A model generated the notes under the pieces. It made no database searches. It was not told where the DNA came from and was given only the letters and a program-made list of their open reading frames with translations. A program made the translations under genes and the position numbers. Below, one piece after another: positions 33,712 through 42,290 of a stretch of DNA of 44,356 bases (position 1 is the first letter of the stretch; the number at the start of each line of letters is the position of its first letter). The stretch is from positions 1 to 44,356 of the forward strand of contig NZ_CAJXKH010000019.1 in the NCBI RefSeq assembly GCF_913055755.1, given 5' to 3'. This DNA is from an uncultured Microbulbifer sp. (lineage in GTDB: Bacteria > Pseudomonadota > Gammaproteobacteria > Pseudomonadales > Cellvibrionaceae).

Positions 33712-36153
33712 ATGAAAAAAATAATCCTGAGCCTGGCAATCAGTTCGATTGCGCTCACCGGCTGCACCAGCAAAAACGAACCCGGCGAAATGGAAGCCTT
33801 TCCACTCGACCAGGTGCGCCTGCTGGAAAGTCCGTTCAAACACGCCCAGGACACCAATATCCAGTACATCCTTGCGATGGATCCGGACAGGCTGCTGGCA
33901 CCCTACCTCAAGGAAGCCGGCCTAAAGCCCAAAGCGGACAATTACGGCAACTGGGAAAACACCGGTCTCGATGGACATATCGGCGGACATTACATCACCG
34001 CCCTGAGCCTCGCCTGGGCCGCCACCGGCAATGAAGAAGTCAAGCAGCGCCTGGACTACATGCTCGATGAACTTAAGAGAGCGCAGGATAACAATGGCAA
34101 CGGCTACCTGAGCGGCGTGCCCGGCGGCAAAGCCATGTGGAACGAACTGACCGAAGGAAGTATTCGCTCAGACCTGTTTACCCTCAACGACAAATGGGTA
34201 CCGCTGTACAACATCCACAAAGTGTACGCCGGCCTGCGCGATGCCTACCTGCATGCAGACAGCCAGCAGGCACTGGACATGCTCATCGCCCTGTCCGACT
34301 GGGGTGCAAAGCTGATCGCCAAGTTCTCTGATGAGCAGGTGCAACTGATCCTGAAAAGTGAACACGGCGGCCTCAACGAGGTGTATGCCGACGTGGCGGC
34401 AATAACCGGGGACAGCAAGTATCTGGAAGTTGCCAAGCGCCTGTCTCACCGGGAAATACTGAACCCGCTGCAACAGCACCAGGACAAGCTCACCGGCCTG
34501 CACGCCAACACCCAGATCCCCAAAGTCATCGGCTACAAGCGGGTCGGCGACCTGGCCCACGACCAACAGTGGCAGGATGCGGCAGAGTATTTCTGGTACG
34601 AAGTGGTAGAGCATCGCACCGTCGCTATTGGCGGCAACAGCGTGCGCGAACACTTCCACCCCACCGACGATTTTGCCCCCATGATCGAGGACGTCGAAGG
34701 TCCGGAGACCTGCAATACCTACAACATGCTCAAGCTTACCGGGATGTTGTACCTGAGCAAGCCGGATACCCGTTACATCCGCTACTACGAACGCGCGCTC
34801 TACAACCACATCCTCTCATCCCAGAACCCGGACACCGGCGGCCTGGTGTATTTCACACCCATGCGCCCCAACCACTACCGCATGTATTCACAACCACAGG
34901 ATGCCATGTGGTGTTGTGTCGGTTCCGGGATCGAGAATCACAGTAAATATGGAGAAATGATTTACGCCCATCGCGGCGACGAACTGTTCGTGAACCTGTT
35001 TATCCCCTCCACCCTGAACTGGGAGGAAAAAGGCATTCAGATCACCCAGGAAAACCATATCCCCGACACGGAAAACACCGCGCTTACGGTGACCGGTGAC
35101 GGTGAGTTCAGCCTGAAACTGCGCTATCCGGCCTGGGTCAATGAAGGCGAACTGAGCATTGCGCTCAATGGCAAAAAGATTGCCGTCCAGGACAAGCCCG
35201 GCAGCTACATCACCATTCAGCGCGAATGGAAAAGCGGCGACCGCATTGAAGTAAACCTGCCCATGCACCCGGAAGCGGAGCAGCTTCCGGACAAATCCGA
35301 TTACTACGCACTGACTTATGGCCCGGTGGTACTGGCGGCCAGGACTCAGCCTTTTGCCCACGAGCAACTGAACTTTTTCGCCGACGACAGCCGCATGGGG
35401 CATATCGCCAGCGGCCCAATGTGCCCTCAGGAAATGACGCCAACCTTCGTCAGTGAAGATCGCGACTTTATCCGCGGGCTGGAACGCCTGCCCGGTGAGG
35501 AACTGCGTTTTGCCGCTCCGGACAGTCTGCAGACCGCGGATATCCAGGCGCTGAAAACCGGCACTGCTGCCGCGACCCTACCCGCGCTGAACCCAAATGC
35601 CGGCAGCGGCCTGGAACTGATCCCGTTCTTCCGCGTGCACGAATCTCGCTACAGTGTTTACTGGCCCTACAGCACTCCGCAAGGCCTTGCGGAAAAGCAA
35701 AAACAACAGGAAGCGGAAGACCGTGCGCGACTGGCACTGGTACGGCAGACCATCGACAAGGTGGCACCGGGAGAGCAGCAGCCGGAAGCGGATCATTTCT
35801 TTGCCGGCTCCGGCACCGAAGCGGGCATTCACCACGGCCGCCACTGGCGCCACGCCAATGACTGGTTCGGTTACCAGCTGAAAGACCCCGGGCAGGAAGC
35901 ACAAATGCTGCGCATTACCTACTACGGCCTGGACAGCGGCCGCAGCTTTCGCATCCTCGCCAATGATGTGGAAGTCGCCCAGGTAAAGCTGGATGGCAGT
36001 CGTGGTGACGACTTCTTCAGTGTGGATTACCCGGTCCCCCCTGCGGTGCTGGAGAGATCGGAAAATGGCTTGATCGCACTGCGCTTCGAGGCTGCGGAAA
36101 ACTCCGTCGCCGGCGGCATCTACGGTGTACGACTGCTACGAGACAATCACTGA
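33712..36153 (+). CDS. beta-L-arabinofuranosidase lipoprotein, GH127/GH146 type (formerly DUF1680)
   Basis: 813 residues with lipobox ALTGC (Cys18). An (alpha/alpha)6 barrel is indicated up to about residue 440. The zinc-cysteine active site known from HypBA1 is recognisable: Glu332 and Cys334 in EGPETCNTYNM, and Cys401-Cys402 in MWCCVGSGIENHSKYGE, with Cys401 the likely nucleophile. Glu313 in GGNSVREHFH is a candidate acid/base. The remaining 370 residues form beta-rich domains, which gives the long architecture more typical of GH146 than of bifidobacterial GH127. It removes beta-L-arabinofuranose, a minor linkage in plant cell-wall proteins and pectin side chains. Ribosome site AGAGGTAGCG precedes the ATG. 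It is probably transcribed with or after the endo-arabinanase gene. Confidence 0.92.
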   Translation: MKKIILSLAISSIALTGCTSKNEPGEMEAFPLDQVRLLESPFKHAQDTNIQYILAMDPDRLLAPYLKEAGLKPKADNYGNWENTGLDGHIGGHYITALSLAWAATGNEEVKQRLDYMLDELKRAQDNNGNGYLSGVPGGKAMWNELTEGSIRSDLFTLNDKWVPLYNIHKVYAGLRDAYLHADSQQALDMLIALSDWGAKLIAKFSDEQVQLILKSEHGGLNEVYADVAAITGDSKYLEVAKRLSHREILNPLQQHQDKLTGLHANTQIPKVIGYKRVGDLAHDQQWQDAAEYFWYEVVEHRTVAIGGNSVREHFHPTDDFAPMIEDVEGPETCNTYNMLKLTGMLYLSKPDTRYIRYYERALYNHILSSQNPDTGGLVYFTPMRPNHYRMYSQPQDAMWCCVGSGIENHSKYGEMIYAHRGDELFVNLFIPSTLNWEEKGIQITQENHIPDTENTALTVTGDGEFSLKLRYPAWVNEGELSIALNGKKIAVQDKPGSYITIQREWKSGDRIEVNLPMHPEAEQLPDKSDYYALTYGPVVLAARTQPFAHEQLNFFADDSRMGHIASGPMCPQEMTPTFVSEDRDFIRGLERLPGEELRFAAPDSLQTADIQALKTGTAAATLPALNPNAGSGLELIPFFRVHESRYSVYWPYSTPQGLAEKQKQQEAEDRARLALVRQTIDKVAPGEQQPEADHFFAGSGTEAGIHHGRHWRHANDWFGYQLKDPGQEAQMLRITYYGLDSGRSFRILANDVEVAQVKLDGSRGDDFFSVDYPVPPAVLERSENGLIALRFEAAENSVAGGIYGVRLLRDNH

Positions 36154-36206
36154 ATCAGCGCAGCACCAGGCCGGCCACGGCCAGTGCTGCAGGCCCTACC
36201 CTCTTT

Positions 36207-36229
36207 GCCCGGAAATTCCGGGCTTTTTT
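36207..36229 (+). terminator. Terminator of the GH127/GH146 gene
   Basis: Arms 36207-36213 and 36217-36223 (GCCCGGA / TCCGGGC) are followed by a T6 run on the plus strand, about 55 bases after the stop codon. Confidence 0.9.
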
Positions 36230-36265
36230 ATTCCCACAAGATTTTCCCTGCAAAGTTACACGCAT

Positions 36266-36289
36266 AAAAAACGGGCCTCGCAGCCCGTT
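36266..36289 (-). terminator. Terminator of the arabinose catabolic/transport operon
   Basis: Arms 36270-36276 and 36283-36289 (AACGGGC / GCCCGTT) are followed on the minus strand by T5 (plus-strand A run 36266-36270). It lies about 43 bases past the lactonase stop. Confidence 0.85.
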
Positions 36290-36331
36290 GTTGTGTCTGA
36301 ATAGCTGACGAGCGCAGCTCAATCAGGCTTG

Positions 36332-37246
36332 TCAGGCGGTTTCCGCCAGCTTTTGTAACAACTGAACGGTACTGAAACGGAAGCCCATAATGCCCTTGAA
36401 TGGCGTCTTGAACACAAACAGGTTACCCGCCTGCCACTCCCGATCCAGGGTCCATTCATTGAGGGATTCCTTCGCGGTGGTAACAAACATCAGGTCCATG
36501 TTGGCACCACCAAAGGTTACACAGGTAGGCTGGCTGACCGGCACCGGCACTGCGCCGGCGAGTTTGCCGTCCGGCGTATAGCGCTGGATACGCGCGCCGC
36601 GCCACTGCGCGGACCACAGATAGCCATCGGCGTCCACGGTGGCACCGTCCGGGTAGATACCGAACATGGTGCGGGCAAAGAGTTCGCGCTCGCCGAGGTC
36701 ACCACGGCGGGCATCGAATTTGTAGCGGTAGATACTGCGGCGCGGGGAATCGGCGAAATAGAAGTGACTGGAATCCACGTCCCAGCAGCAACCATTGGAG
36801 ATAAAGACGTTTTTCTCCTGTTCGCTGACCACGCCGTTTGGCTCCAGGCAGTAAAGTACCCCCGCAGCATCCTCGCGGCCGTCTTCCGCCATGGTGCCCG
36901 CCCAAAAGCGGCCCTGGCGGTCGATCTTGCCATCGTTGAAACGCAAACCGCTGCCCTTTTCCAGCAGGGTTTTCTGCCACAGGATCTGTCCGCGGCGATA
37001 GTCATACAGGGCGAAACCGGTCTCGAACGCAGCGACAATGCAGTCGTCGCGATCGGTAAAGGCGAAGGCACACAGGCGCTCGGGCGTATCAAACACCTCC
37101 AGCTCGCGACCCGGCCAGGTGAGCCGATAGAGTTTGCATTCGTGGATATCGGTCCACCAGACACTCTGCTCCTTCGAGTTCCACAGCACCCCCTCTCCGA
37201 GCGTGTTGCCGACTTCGATTGCGTCTATCCGCTGTACTTCAAGCAT
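36332..37246 (-). CDS. SMP-30/gluconolactonase family, probable L-arabinolactonase
   Basis: 304 residues, no signal peptide, so cytoplasmic. A six-bladed propeller of the SMP-30 family, with metal ligands at the positions found in human SMP30: Glu18 (LGEGVLW), Asn151 (FISNGCCWDVD) and Asp200 (IYPDGATVD). Asn104-Asp105 (LRFNDGKID) line the substrate site. These enzymes open sugar lactones; with the transporter, epimerase and ketoglutaric semialdehyde dehydrogenase on the same strand, L-arabino-1,4-lactone is the likely substrate (second step of non-phosphorylating L-arabinose oxidation). AGAGGG precedes the ATG. It follows yjfF by about 100 bases with a weak 6 bp hairpin (37310-37325) between them and is probably the last gene of the operon. 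Gluconolactone or galactonolactone are alternatives. Confidence 0.88.
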   Translation of the reverse strand: MLEVQRIDAIEVGNTLGEGVLWNSKEQSVWWTDIHECKLYRLTWPGRELEVFDTPERLCAFAFTDRDDCIVAAFETGFALYDYRRGQILWQKTLLEKGSGLRFNDGKIDRQGRFWAGTMAEDGREDAAGVLYCLEPNGVVSEQEKNVFISNGCCWDVDSSHFYFADSPRRSIYRYKFDARRGDLGERELFARTMFGIYPDGATVDADGYLWSAQWRGARIQRYTPDGKLAGAVPVPVSQPTCVTFGGANMDLMFVTTAKESLNEWTLDREWQAGNLFVFKTPFKGIMGFRFSTVQLLQKLAETA

Positions 37247-37347
37247 CGGTGCCCTCTCTTTTTCTCCGCGCGCCGCGATTTATTCTAGTCTCAACTACTG
37301 CTGGAGGTCCTTGACCAGGGTCAAGCAATTAGCGTGCCGCCAAGCAA

Positions 37348-38328
37348 TCAATGCGCCACAGCGCTGGCCTGGCGCCGGGTCAGCAGGCGCTGCATGCCGA
37401 TAAAGGCAAACAACAACAGGCCGATAACAATTTTGGTCCACCAGCTGTTGAGGGTGCCATCAAACGAGATATAGGTCTGGATAACACCCATGATCAATAC
37501 GCCGATCAGCGTCCCCACCACATAGCCAGAGCCGCCGGTCAACAGGGTACCACCAATCACCACTGCCGCAATGGCATCCAGTTCCATTCCCACCGCCGCC
37601 AGAGAATATCCTGAGAATGTGTAAAAGGAGTAGACGATTCCACCAAGCGCAGACAGGAATCCACTGATCGCGTAGATGCTAATGGTCGTGCGGGCCACGG
37701 GTACCCCCATCAGCTGCGCGGACTGGGCACTGCCCCCGAGCGCGTAGATAAAGCCACCGAGGCGGGTGAAATGGGCCAGTGCAATGGCCGCGATCAGTAC
37801 CGCGAACAGGATCAGCGTGGAGGAACCCAGCCAGGCGCCGCCGGGCAGCAGCACACCGAAATCCGCAACCGCATCGTAGAACGGATGGTCGATGGGGATC
37901 GACTCCTCGCTCAGAGTGGTGGCCAGGCCACGAGCGAGGAACATGCCCGCGAGGGTGACGATAAACGGCTGCAATTTGTAGTAGTGGATCAGTGCCCCCA
38001 TGGATGCACCGAACAGGCTGCCACCGATCAGCACCAGCGGGAACACAATCAGCGGGTGCATCTGCAGTTCGCCAATCAGCAGGCCGCAAACTACCCCGGT
38101 CAGAGCAATCACAGCGCCCACGGACAGGTCGATACCGCCGGAGATGATTACAAAGGTCATGCCGATGGCAGTAATCACCAGGAAAGCATTGTCGGAAAAC
38201 AGGTTGGCTACCACTCGGGTGCTGCCGAAACCTTCAAACTGAAAGGCTCCCACCAGGAACAACAGCACAAACAGTGCGGTCGTCACATACAGCGAGGCAA
38301 ACCTGGAATTGGCGAGAGAATGCATCAT
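37348..38328 (-). CDS. yjfF: Sugar ABC transporter permease, YjfF type
   Basis: 326 residues with about eight to ten hydrophobic helices. It shows the family motif SGGIDLSVGAVIALTGV (about 63-79) and a C-terminal GGTLLTGGSGYVVGTLIGV loop that contacts the ATPase. It is the second permease of a heteromeric carbohydrate-uptake type 2 transporter, like E. coli YjfF. Its ATG overlaps the stop of ytfT (ATGA), showing translational coupling. With YtfT it forms the inner-membrane channel for the furanose sugar delivered by YtfQ. Confidence 0.93.
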   Translation of the reverse strand: MMHSLANSRFASLYVTTALFVLLFLVGAFQFEGFGSTRVVANLFSDNAFLVITAIGMTFVIISGGIDLSVGAVIALTGVVCGLLIGELQMHPLIVFPLVLIGGSLFGASMGALIHYYKLQPFIVTLAGMFLARGLATTLSEESIPIDHPFYDAVADFGVLLPGGAWLGSSTLILFAVLIAAIALAHFTRLGGFIYALGGSAQSAQLMGVPVARTTISIYAISGFLSALGGIVYSFYTFSGYSLAAVGMELDAIAAVVIGGTLLTGGSGYVVGTLIGVLIMGVIQTYISFDGTLNSWWTKIVIGLLLFAFIGMQRLLTRRQASAVAH

Positions 38329-39398
38329 GCCTGCGCCCCTCCGTTTTGTTTTTTCTTGAGCAGCGAAAATAGCGCAGCCATCTGCTGCTGGAAGCGCGGA
38401 GATTGCAGCAGCAATACAAAGATCACCACCACCGCCTTGATCAGCAGGTTAAACTTCGCCGGCAGACCACTCATGATAATCGTGGTGCTGAGACACTGGA
38501 TCACCAGTACACCAACAATGGACAGCAAAATAGAGAAGCGCCCGCCCATCAGTGAGGCGCCGCCGATCACCACCGCCAGAATCGCGTCCAGTTCCAGCCA
38601 CAGTCCGGCATTATTCGCGTCCGCGCCCTGAATATCCGCCGCCGCAATCATGCCCGCCAGCGCCGCGCAGACACCGGCAATGCAGTACACCATCATCTTG
38701 ACCGCGCGCTGGTTGATGCCCAGGTAGTAGCTGGCACCGGCATTACAGCCGACACTTTCCACAAACAGGCCCAGTGCGGTTTTGCGCATCAGTAGCTGTA
38801 CCAGCGCAAATACAATCAGCACCAGCACAATCGGAAACGGCAGGCCGAGGAAGGATCCGGTACCGATAAACGCAAAGGCGTCATTCTGGAAGGTGACAAT
38901 CTGGCCGGCATTGATCAGCTGCGCGATACCGCGCCCGGCCACCATCAGGATCAGTGTGGCCACAATGGGCTGGATGCCCATATAGCTCACCAGGCCGCCA
39001 TTGACCGCCCCGGCCACCAGGCCGGCGGCAAGTCCCGCGGCAACCAGCAGGAAGATGTTTTCCATCCCACCGACGATCAGGTTGGCACACACCGCGCCGG
39101 CGATCGCCATGGTGGCCCCCACGGACAGGTCGATACCGCCGGTTGCGATCACCAGAGTCATGCCGATGGCCAGCAGCGCCACAGGTGCACTGCGGTTCAG
39201 CACATCGATCAGGCTGCCGTAGAGACGGCCGTCCTGGATTTCGATATGGAAAAACTCCGGAGCCAGCACCAGGTTGATTGCCAGCAGGCAGAACAGGCCC
39301 AGTAGCGGCCACAGGTAGCGCCCCGAAAATTTGAACGGTTGTTTTTCTTTCTGCGCAGGCACAGGTCGCGCCACGGCAGCGGATTGAAGATTACTCAC
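38325..39398 (-). CDS. ytfT: Sugar ABC transporter permease, YtfT type
   Basis: 357 residues, hydrophobic helices from about residue 30. It has the same permease motif TGGIDLSVGATMAIAGAV and GGASLMGGRFSILLS near the C-terminus. The start is taken as GTG at 39398 because GGAGG sits six bases upstream, inside the last codons of ytfR; a TTG at 39413 would overlap that site. Only one base separates it from the ytfR stop. The four-gene order ytfQ-ytfR-ytfT-yjfF is the same as in the E. coli galactofuranose system. Confidence 0.93.
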   Translation of the reverse strand: MSNLQSAAVARPVPAQKEKQPFKFSGRYLWPLLGLFCLLAINLVLAPEFFHIEIQDGRLYGSLIDVLNRSAPVALLAIGMTLVIATGGIDLSVGATMAIAGAVCANLIVGGMENIFLLVAAGLAAGLVAGAVNGGLVSYMGIQPIVATLILMVAGRGIAQLINAGQIVTFQNDAFAFIGTGSFLGLPFPIVLVLIVFALVQLLMRKTALGLFVESVGCNAGASYYLGINQRAVKMMVYCIAGVCAALAGMIAAADIQGADANNAGLWLELDAILAVVIGGASLMGGRFSILLSIVGVLVIQCLSTTIIMSGLPAKFNLLIKAVVVIFVLLLQSPRFQQQMAALFSLLKKKQNGGAQA

Positions 39399-39399
39399 G

Positions 39400-40890
39400 T
39401 TACGCCTCCGCAATCGCCTGCATGATGTTGCCTTCGGTAATATCCTCGCCTTCGATCTCCGCCACCTTGCGGCGGTCGCGCATCACCGCGACGCGATCTG
39501 AAAAGGCCACCAGCTCGTCGAGCTCGGAAGAGGTCACCAGCAGGGACATGCCCTCACTGCAGAATTTTTTGATCAGTTTGAGAATTTCCGCGTGCGCGCC
39601 GATATCCACCCCGCGGGTGGGTTCATCCAGCACCAGCAACTGGGGATTGGTGGCCAGCCAGCGGGCCAGAATGACCTTCTGCTGGTTACCGCCACTCAGT
39701 TGTTCAATGGGCTTTTCAGCGTCCGGCGTGGCGATCTGCAGCTCGGCGATAAACTTGTCTGCGAGTTGCTGCTGCTCCGCGCGGCTCATGGGACGCCACC
39801 AGCCGCGGCGCGCCTGCAGTGCCAGCGCGATGTTCTCGCGGATGGACAGCGGGCCAACGATTCCGCTGGTCTTGCGGTCTTCCGGACACAGCGCCAGCCC
39901 TTCCGCAATGGCCTCCGTCGGCTGGCGAAAATTCTGTTCGCTGTCTTTGAATGTCAGGGTACCAGCGGTCTTTTTGTCCACGCCGAAGACCGCCCGACAC
40001 ACTTCCGAACGCCCGGAACCCAGCAGGCCGGCGAGACCCACGGCTTCGCCGCGGCGCACGATAAGAGACGTAGGATGCAGGGAGCCTTTTACCTCGACAC
40101 CAGTCAGCTCCAGCAGCGGCTCCGACAGCGCCTTTTCCTCGCGCGCCTCGGAGCGGTGTGCCTGGGCCTGCAGTTCCTTGCCGAGCATATGCCCGACCAG
40201 CTCACTGCGGGACAGTTTCGCAGCCTCGAATTCACCCACCAGCTGACCATTGCGCAGCACGGTAATGCGATCACACACCGCGTAGACCTGGTCGAGGAAG
40301 TGGGTGATAAACACGATACCGATGCCCTTGGCTTTCAGTTCGCGCATCACGCTGAACAGCTGTTCGCACTCGTCGGCATCGAGACTGGCGGTGGGCTCGT
40401 CGAGCACCAGCACCCTGGCGGACATATCCACACCGCGGGCGATGGCGATGAGCTGCTGTACTGCAATGGAAAAAGTCGACAGCGGGCGAGTCACGTCGAT
40501 ATCGAGGTCGAAGCGCTTCAGCACTTCCCGCGACTGGCAATTGATGCGCTTCCAGTCGATCAGCCCGAACTTTTTCGGCTCGCGCCCCAGGTACAGGTTC
40601 TGTGCCACGGTGAGATTGGGCAGCAGGTTTACTTCCTGGTACACGGTGCTGATACCCACGGTTTGCGCGTGGGCGGTGCTTTTCAGTTTCAGGGGCTGAT
40701 TCAGGTAAGTCATGCTGCCGCCGTCGCCTTCCAGCGCACCGGTCATGACTTTTACCAGCGTGGACTTGCCAGCCCCATTTTCCCCCAGCAGCGCGTGGAT
40801 CTCGCCCTCGCGCAGCTGGAAGTCGACGCCATCCAGGGCTTTCACCCCCGGATAACGCTTTTCGACTTTGCTCAGACTCAACAACGTCAT
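39400..40890 (-). CDS. ytfR: Sugar ABC transporter ATP-binding protein, YtfR type
   Basis: 496 residues with two ATPase domains, as in AraG/RbsA/YtfR. The first half has Walker A GENGAGKST (36-44), a weak signature STFSIAVQQL and Walker B VLVLDEPTAS. The second half has a degenerate P-loop (GLLGSGRSEV), a strong signature LSGGNQQKV and Walker B LLVLDEPTRG. ATP hydrolysis by this subunit drives uptake through YtfT/YjfF. It begins 16 bases after ytfQ and is tightly linked to ytfT. Confidence 0.95.
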   Translation of the reverse strand: MTLLSLSKVEKRYPGVKALDGVDFQLREGEIHALLGENGAGKSTLVKVMTGALEGDGGSMTYLNQPLKLKSTAHAQTVGISTVYQEVNLLPNLTVAQNLYLGREPKKFGLIDWKRINCQSREVLKRFDLDIDVTRPLSTFSIAVQQLIAIARGVDMSARVLVLDEPTASLDADECEQLFSVMRELKAKGIGIVFITHFLDQVYAVCDRITVLRNGQLVGEFEAAKLSRSELVGHMLGKELQAQAHRSEAREEKALSEPLLELTGVEVKGSLHPTSLIVRRGEAVGLAGLLGSGRSEVCRAVFGVDKKTAGTLTFKDSEQNFRQPTEAIAEGLALCPEDRKTSGIVGPLSIRENIALALQARRGWWRPMSRAEQQQLADKFIAELQIATPDAEKPIEQLSGGNQQKVILARWLATNPQLLVLDEPTRGVDIGAHAEILKLIKKFCSEGMSLLVTSSELDELVAFSDRVAVMRDRRKVAEIEGEDITEGNIMQAIAEA

Positions 40891-40906
40891 GGCTCACACC
40901 CAACTG

Positions 40907-41854
40907 TTATTTTTTCGCGCGCTTCGCGTATTCTTCCGCGGCGGTTTCCTGGGTAAACAGGTCGCCGGTGGTGGTAATCAGTTTTTCCACCTTGCGATCG
41001 CCTTTCAGATAGGCCTCAATAACATCAAACGCCGGTGCGCCAAGGTGCGGGTTCAGTTCCACGGTGGCATTGGCTTCGCCGTCGGCCATGGCCTTGAAGT
41101 AGTCGGGCACACCGTCCACCGACACCACCAGCATGTCTTCGCCGGGCTTCAGGCCCGCTTCCTTGATGGCCTGGATGGCACCGATGGCCATTTCGTCGTT
41201 GTGGGACCAGAGCGCGCAGATCTCCTTGCCACTATTCTCGGCCTTGAGCATGGCTTCCATCACTTCTTTACCCTTGGTACGGGTAAATTCGCCGGTCTGG
41301 CTGCGCACAATCTCGGCATTGGGATACTTGCCGATGACTTCGTTGAAGCCTTTCATGCGATCGATGGCGGCGGTGGCGCCTACGGTACCCTGCAGTTCAA
41401 GAATTTTGCAGTTACCTTCGGTCTCGTCCATCAGCCACTGCGCGGCGCGGCGGCCCTCTTCGACGAAGTCGGAGGCGATGCGGGTGAGGAACAGGGATTT
41501 GTTGTTTACGTCGATATTGCGGTCGAGAATAACCACGGGGATGCGCGCGCGCTTGGCCTCACGCAATACCGGTTTCCAGCCGGTTTCCACCACCGGGGCG
41601 ATCATGATCGCGTCGACACCCTGGGCGATAAAGCTGCGTACGGCTTTGATCTGGTTTTCCTGCTTTTGTTGCGCATCGGAAAACTTGAGATTGATACCGC
41701 GTTTTTCGGCTTCGGCCTTTACCGACTCACTGAAGCTGGTACGCCAGCCGCTTTCGGAGCCAACCTGGGAAAAACCGATGGTGGTTGCGAGTACGCTCTG
41801 GCTGGCACACAGGGCCAGTGCAAAAGCGCCGGACAGGATTCGAGAGATCTTCAT
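40907..41854 (-). CDS. ytfQ: Periplasmic furanose-binding protein, YtfQ type
   Basis: 315 residues from ATG 41854, preceded by GAGGAG seven bases away; earlier in-frame starts (41944) would put 30 polar residues before the signal peptide (MKISRILSGAFALALCASQSVLA). The mature protein is very close in pattern to E. coli YtfQ: it begins IGFSQVGSESGWR, then DAQQKQENQIKAVRSF, IAPVVETGWKPVL, LQGTVGATAAIDR and SHNDEMAIGAIQAIKEAGLKPGED. E. coli YtfQ binds galactose in the furanose form. Here, beside arabinofuranosidases, L-arabinofuranose is the likely ligand (homologues in Shewanella have been proposed as arabinose/arabinoside transporters). A GGGAGC/GCTCCC palindrome lies in its leader (41897-41910). 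Confidence 0.93.
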   Translation of the reverse strand: MKISRILSGAFALALCASQSVLATTIGFSQVGSESGWRTSFSESVKAEAEKRGINLKFSDAQQKQENQIKAVRSFIAQGVDAIMIAPVVETGWKPVLREAKRARIPVVILDRNIDVNNKSLFLTRIASDFVEEGRRAAQWLMDETEGNCKILELQGTVGATAAIDRMKGFNEVIGKYPNAEIVRSQTGEFTRTKGKEVMEAMLKAENSGKEICALWSHNDEMAIGAIQAIKEAGLKPGEDMLVVSVDGVPDYFKAMADGEANATVELNPHLGAPAFDVIEAYLKGDRKVEKLITTTGDLFTQETAAEEYAKRAKK

Positions 41855-41896
41855 TATCGGACTCCTCATCACTTTGGTTTGTTTATATTTATTCTT

Positions 41897-41910
41897 GGGA
41901 GCAAGCTCCC
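41897..41910 (-). promoter_or_regulatory. Palindrome in the ytfQ leader
   Basis: GGGAGC and GCTCCC flank a two-base centre, 43 bases before the ytfQ ATG. It can act as an operator or as a small hairpin in the 5' leader; there is no T tract. The sequence alone does not decide. Confidence 0.35.
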
Positions 41911-41949
41911 TTATACAGTCCGCCCAACTATCCTGAACGAACAATATGC

Positions 41950-42081
41950 ACTTCGATGCGAAGCTCCCGATACCGGGAAGCGGTTCGCGAGACCTTCCGC
42001 GAGAGGGACCTCGCGGAAGAGCCCCCAGGGATGGGTTTACGGCGTGTCTCGCGAACCGCTTACCGGTAGCGGGGGCGCCAC
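41950..42081 (+). repeat. Branched palindromic repeat, copy 2
   Basis: Outer arms 41971-41993 and 42046-42068 pair over 23 positions with one mismatch. The inner hairpin has a 9 bp stem (41995-42003 with 42010-42018) and loop AGGGAC. The core at 42019-42048 begins GAGCCCCCAGGG and ends TACGGCGTGTC and differs from copy 1 by a single base. The left flank (ACTTCGATGCGAAG) and right flank (GCGGGGGCGCCAC) also match copy 1. Confidence 0.88.
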
Positions 42082-42133
42082 TAAAGCCAGCTGGCGCGTA
42101 CCCCGTAGCCTAAAAGCGGCACAGAACCAGATC

Positions 42134-42253
42134 AGTGGCGCCCGGCACCCGGTATGGGTTTCCGGGACACGCCGTAAACCCATCCATGGGGGCTTGTCGA
42201 AAAGGTCCCTCTTTTCGACAGTCCCGGAAACCCATACCGGGTCCCGGGCTTAT
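42134..42253 (-). repeat. Branched palindromic repeat, copy 3 (inverted relative to copy 2)
   Basis: Outer arms 42147-42168 and 42221-42242 are a perfect 22 bp inverted repeat. The inner hairpin has a 10 bp stem (42195-42204 with 42211-42220) whose loop, read on the minus strand, is AGGGAC as in copy 2. The core (42166-42194) reads on the minus strand AGCCCCCATGG... ending TACGGCGTGTC. The two stems have unrelated sequences to those of copies 1 and 2 but pair perfectly. AGTGGCGCCC at its edge (42134-42143) is the reverse complement of the edge of copy 2 (42073-42082). Confidence 0.88.
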
Positions 42254-42258
42254 CGGAA

Positions 42259-42281
42259 AGTTCAGATTTCTTTACTGAACT
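42259..42281 (-). other. Hairpin after galM, possible weak terminator
   Basis: AGTTCAG (42259-42265) pairs with CTGAACT (42275-42281), loop of nine, starting 10 bases after the galM stop. Only a short TTT follows on the minus strand, so termination would be weak at best and read-through into ytfQ is possible. Confidence 0.35.
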
Positions 42282-42290
42282 CGAAAGTAT

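Larger units (their letters stand above)
41855..42290. other. Intergenic region between galM and ytfQ
   Basis: About 430 bases contain the ytfQ leader, two head-to-head branched repeats (copies 2 and 3), a perfect GCCAGCTGGC palindrome (42086-42095) between them, and a 7 bp hairpin (42259-42265 with 42275-42281) just past the galM stop. No gene is seen. A separate ytfQ promoter may lie at 41910-41945, but no good consensus boxes are visible. Confidence 0.55.
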
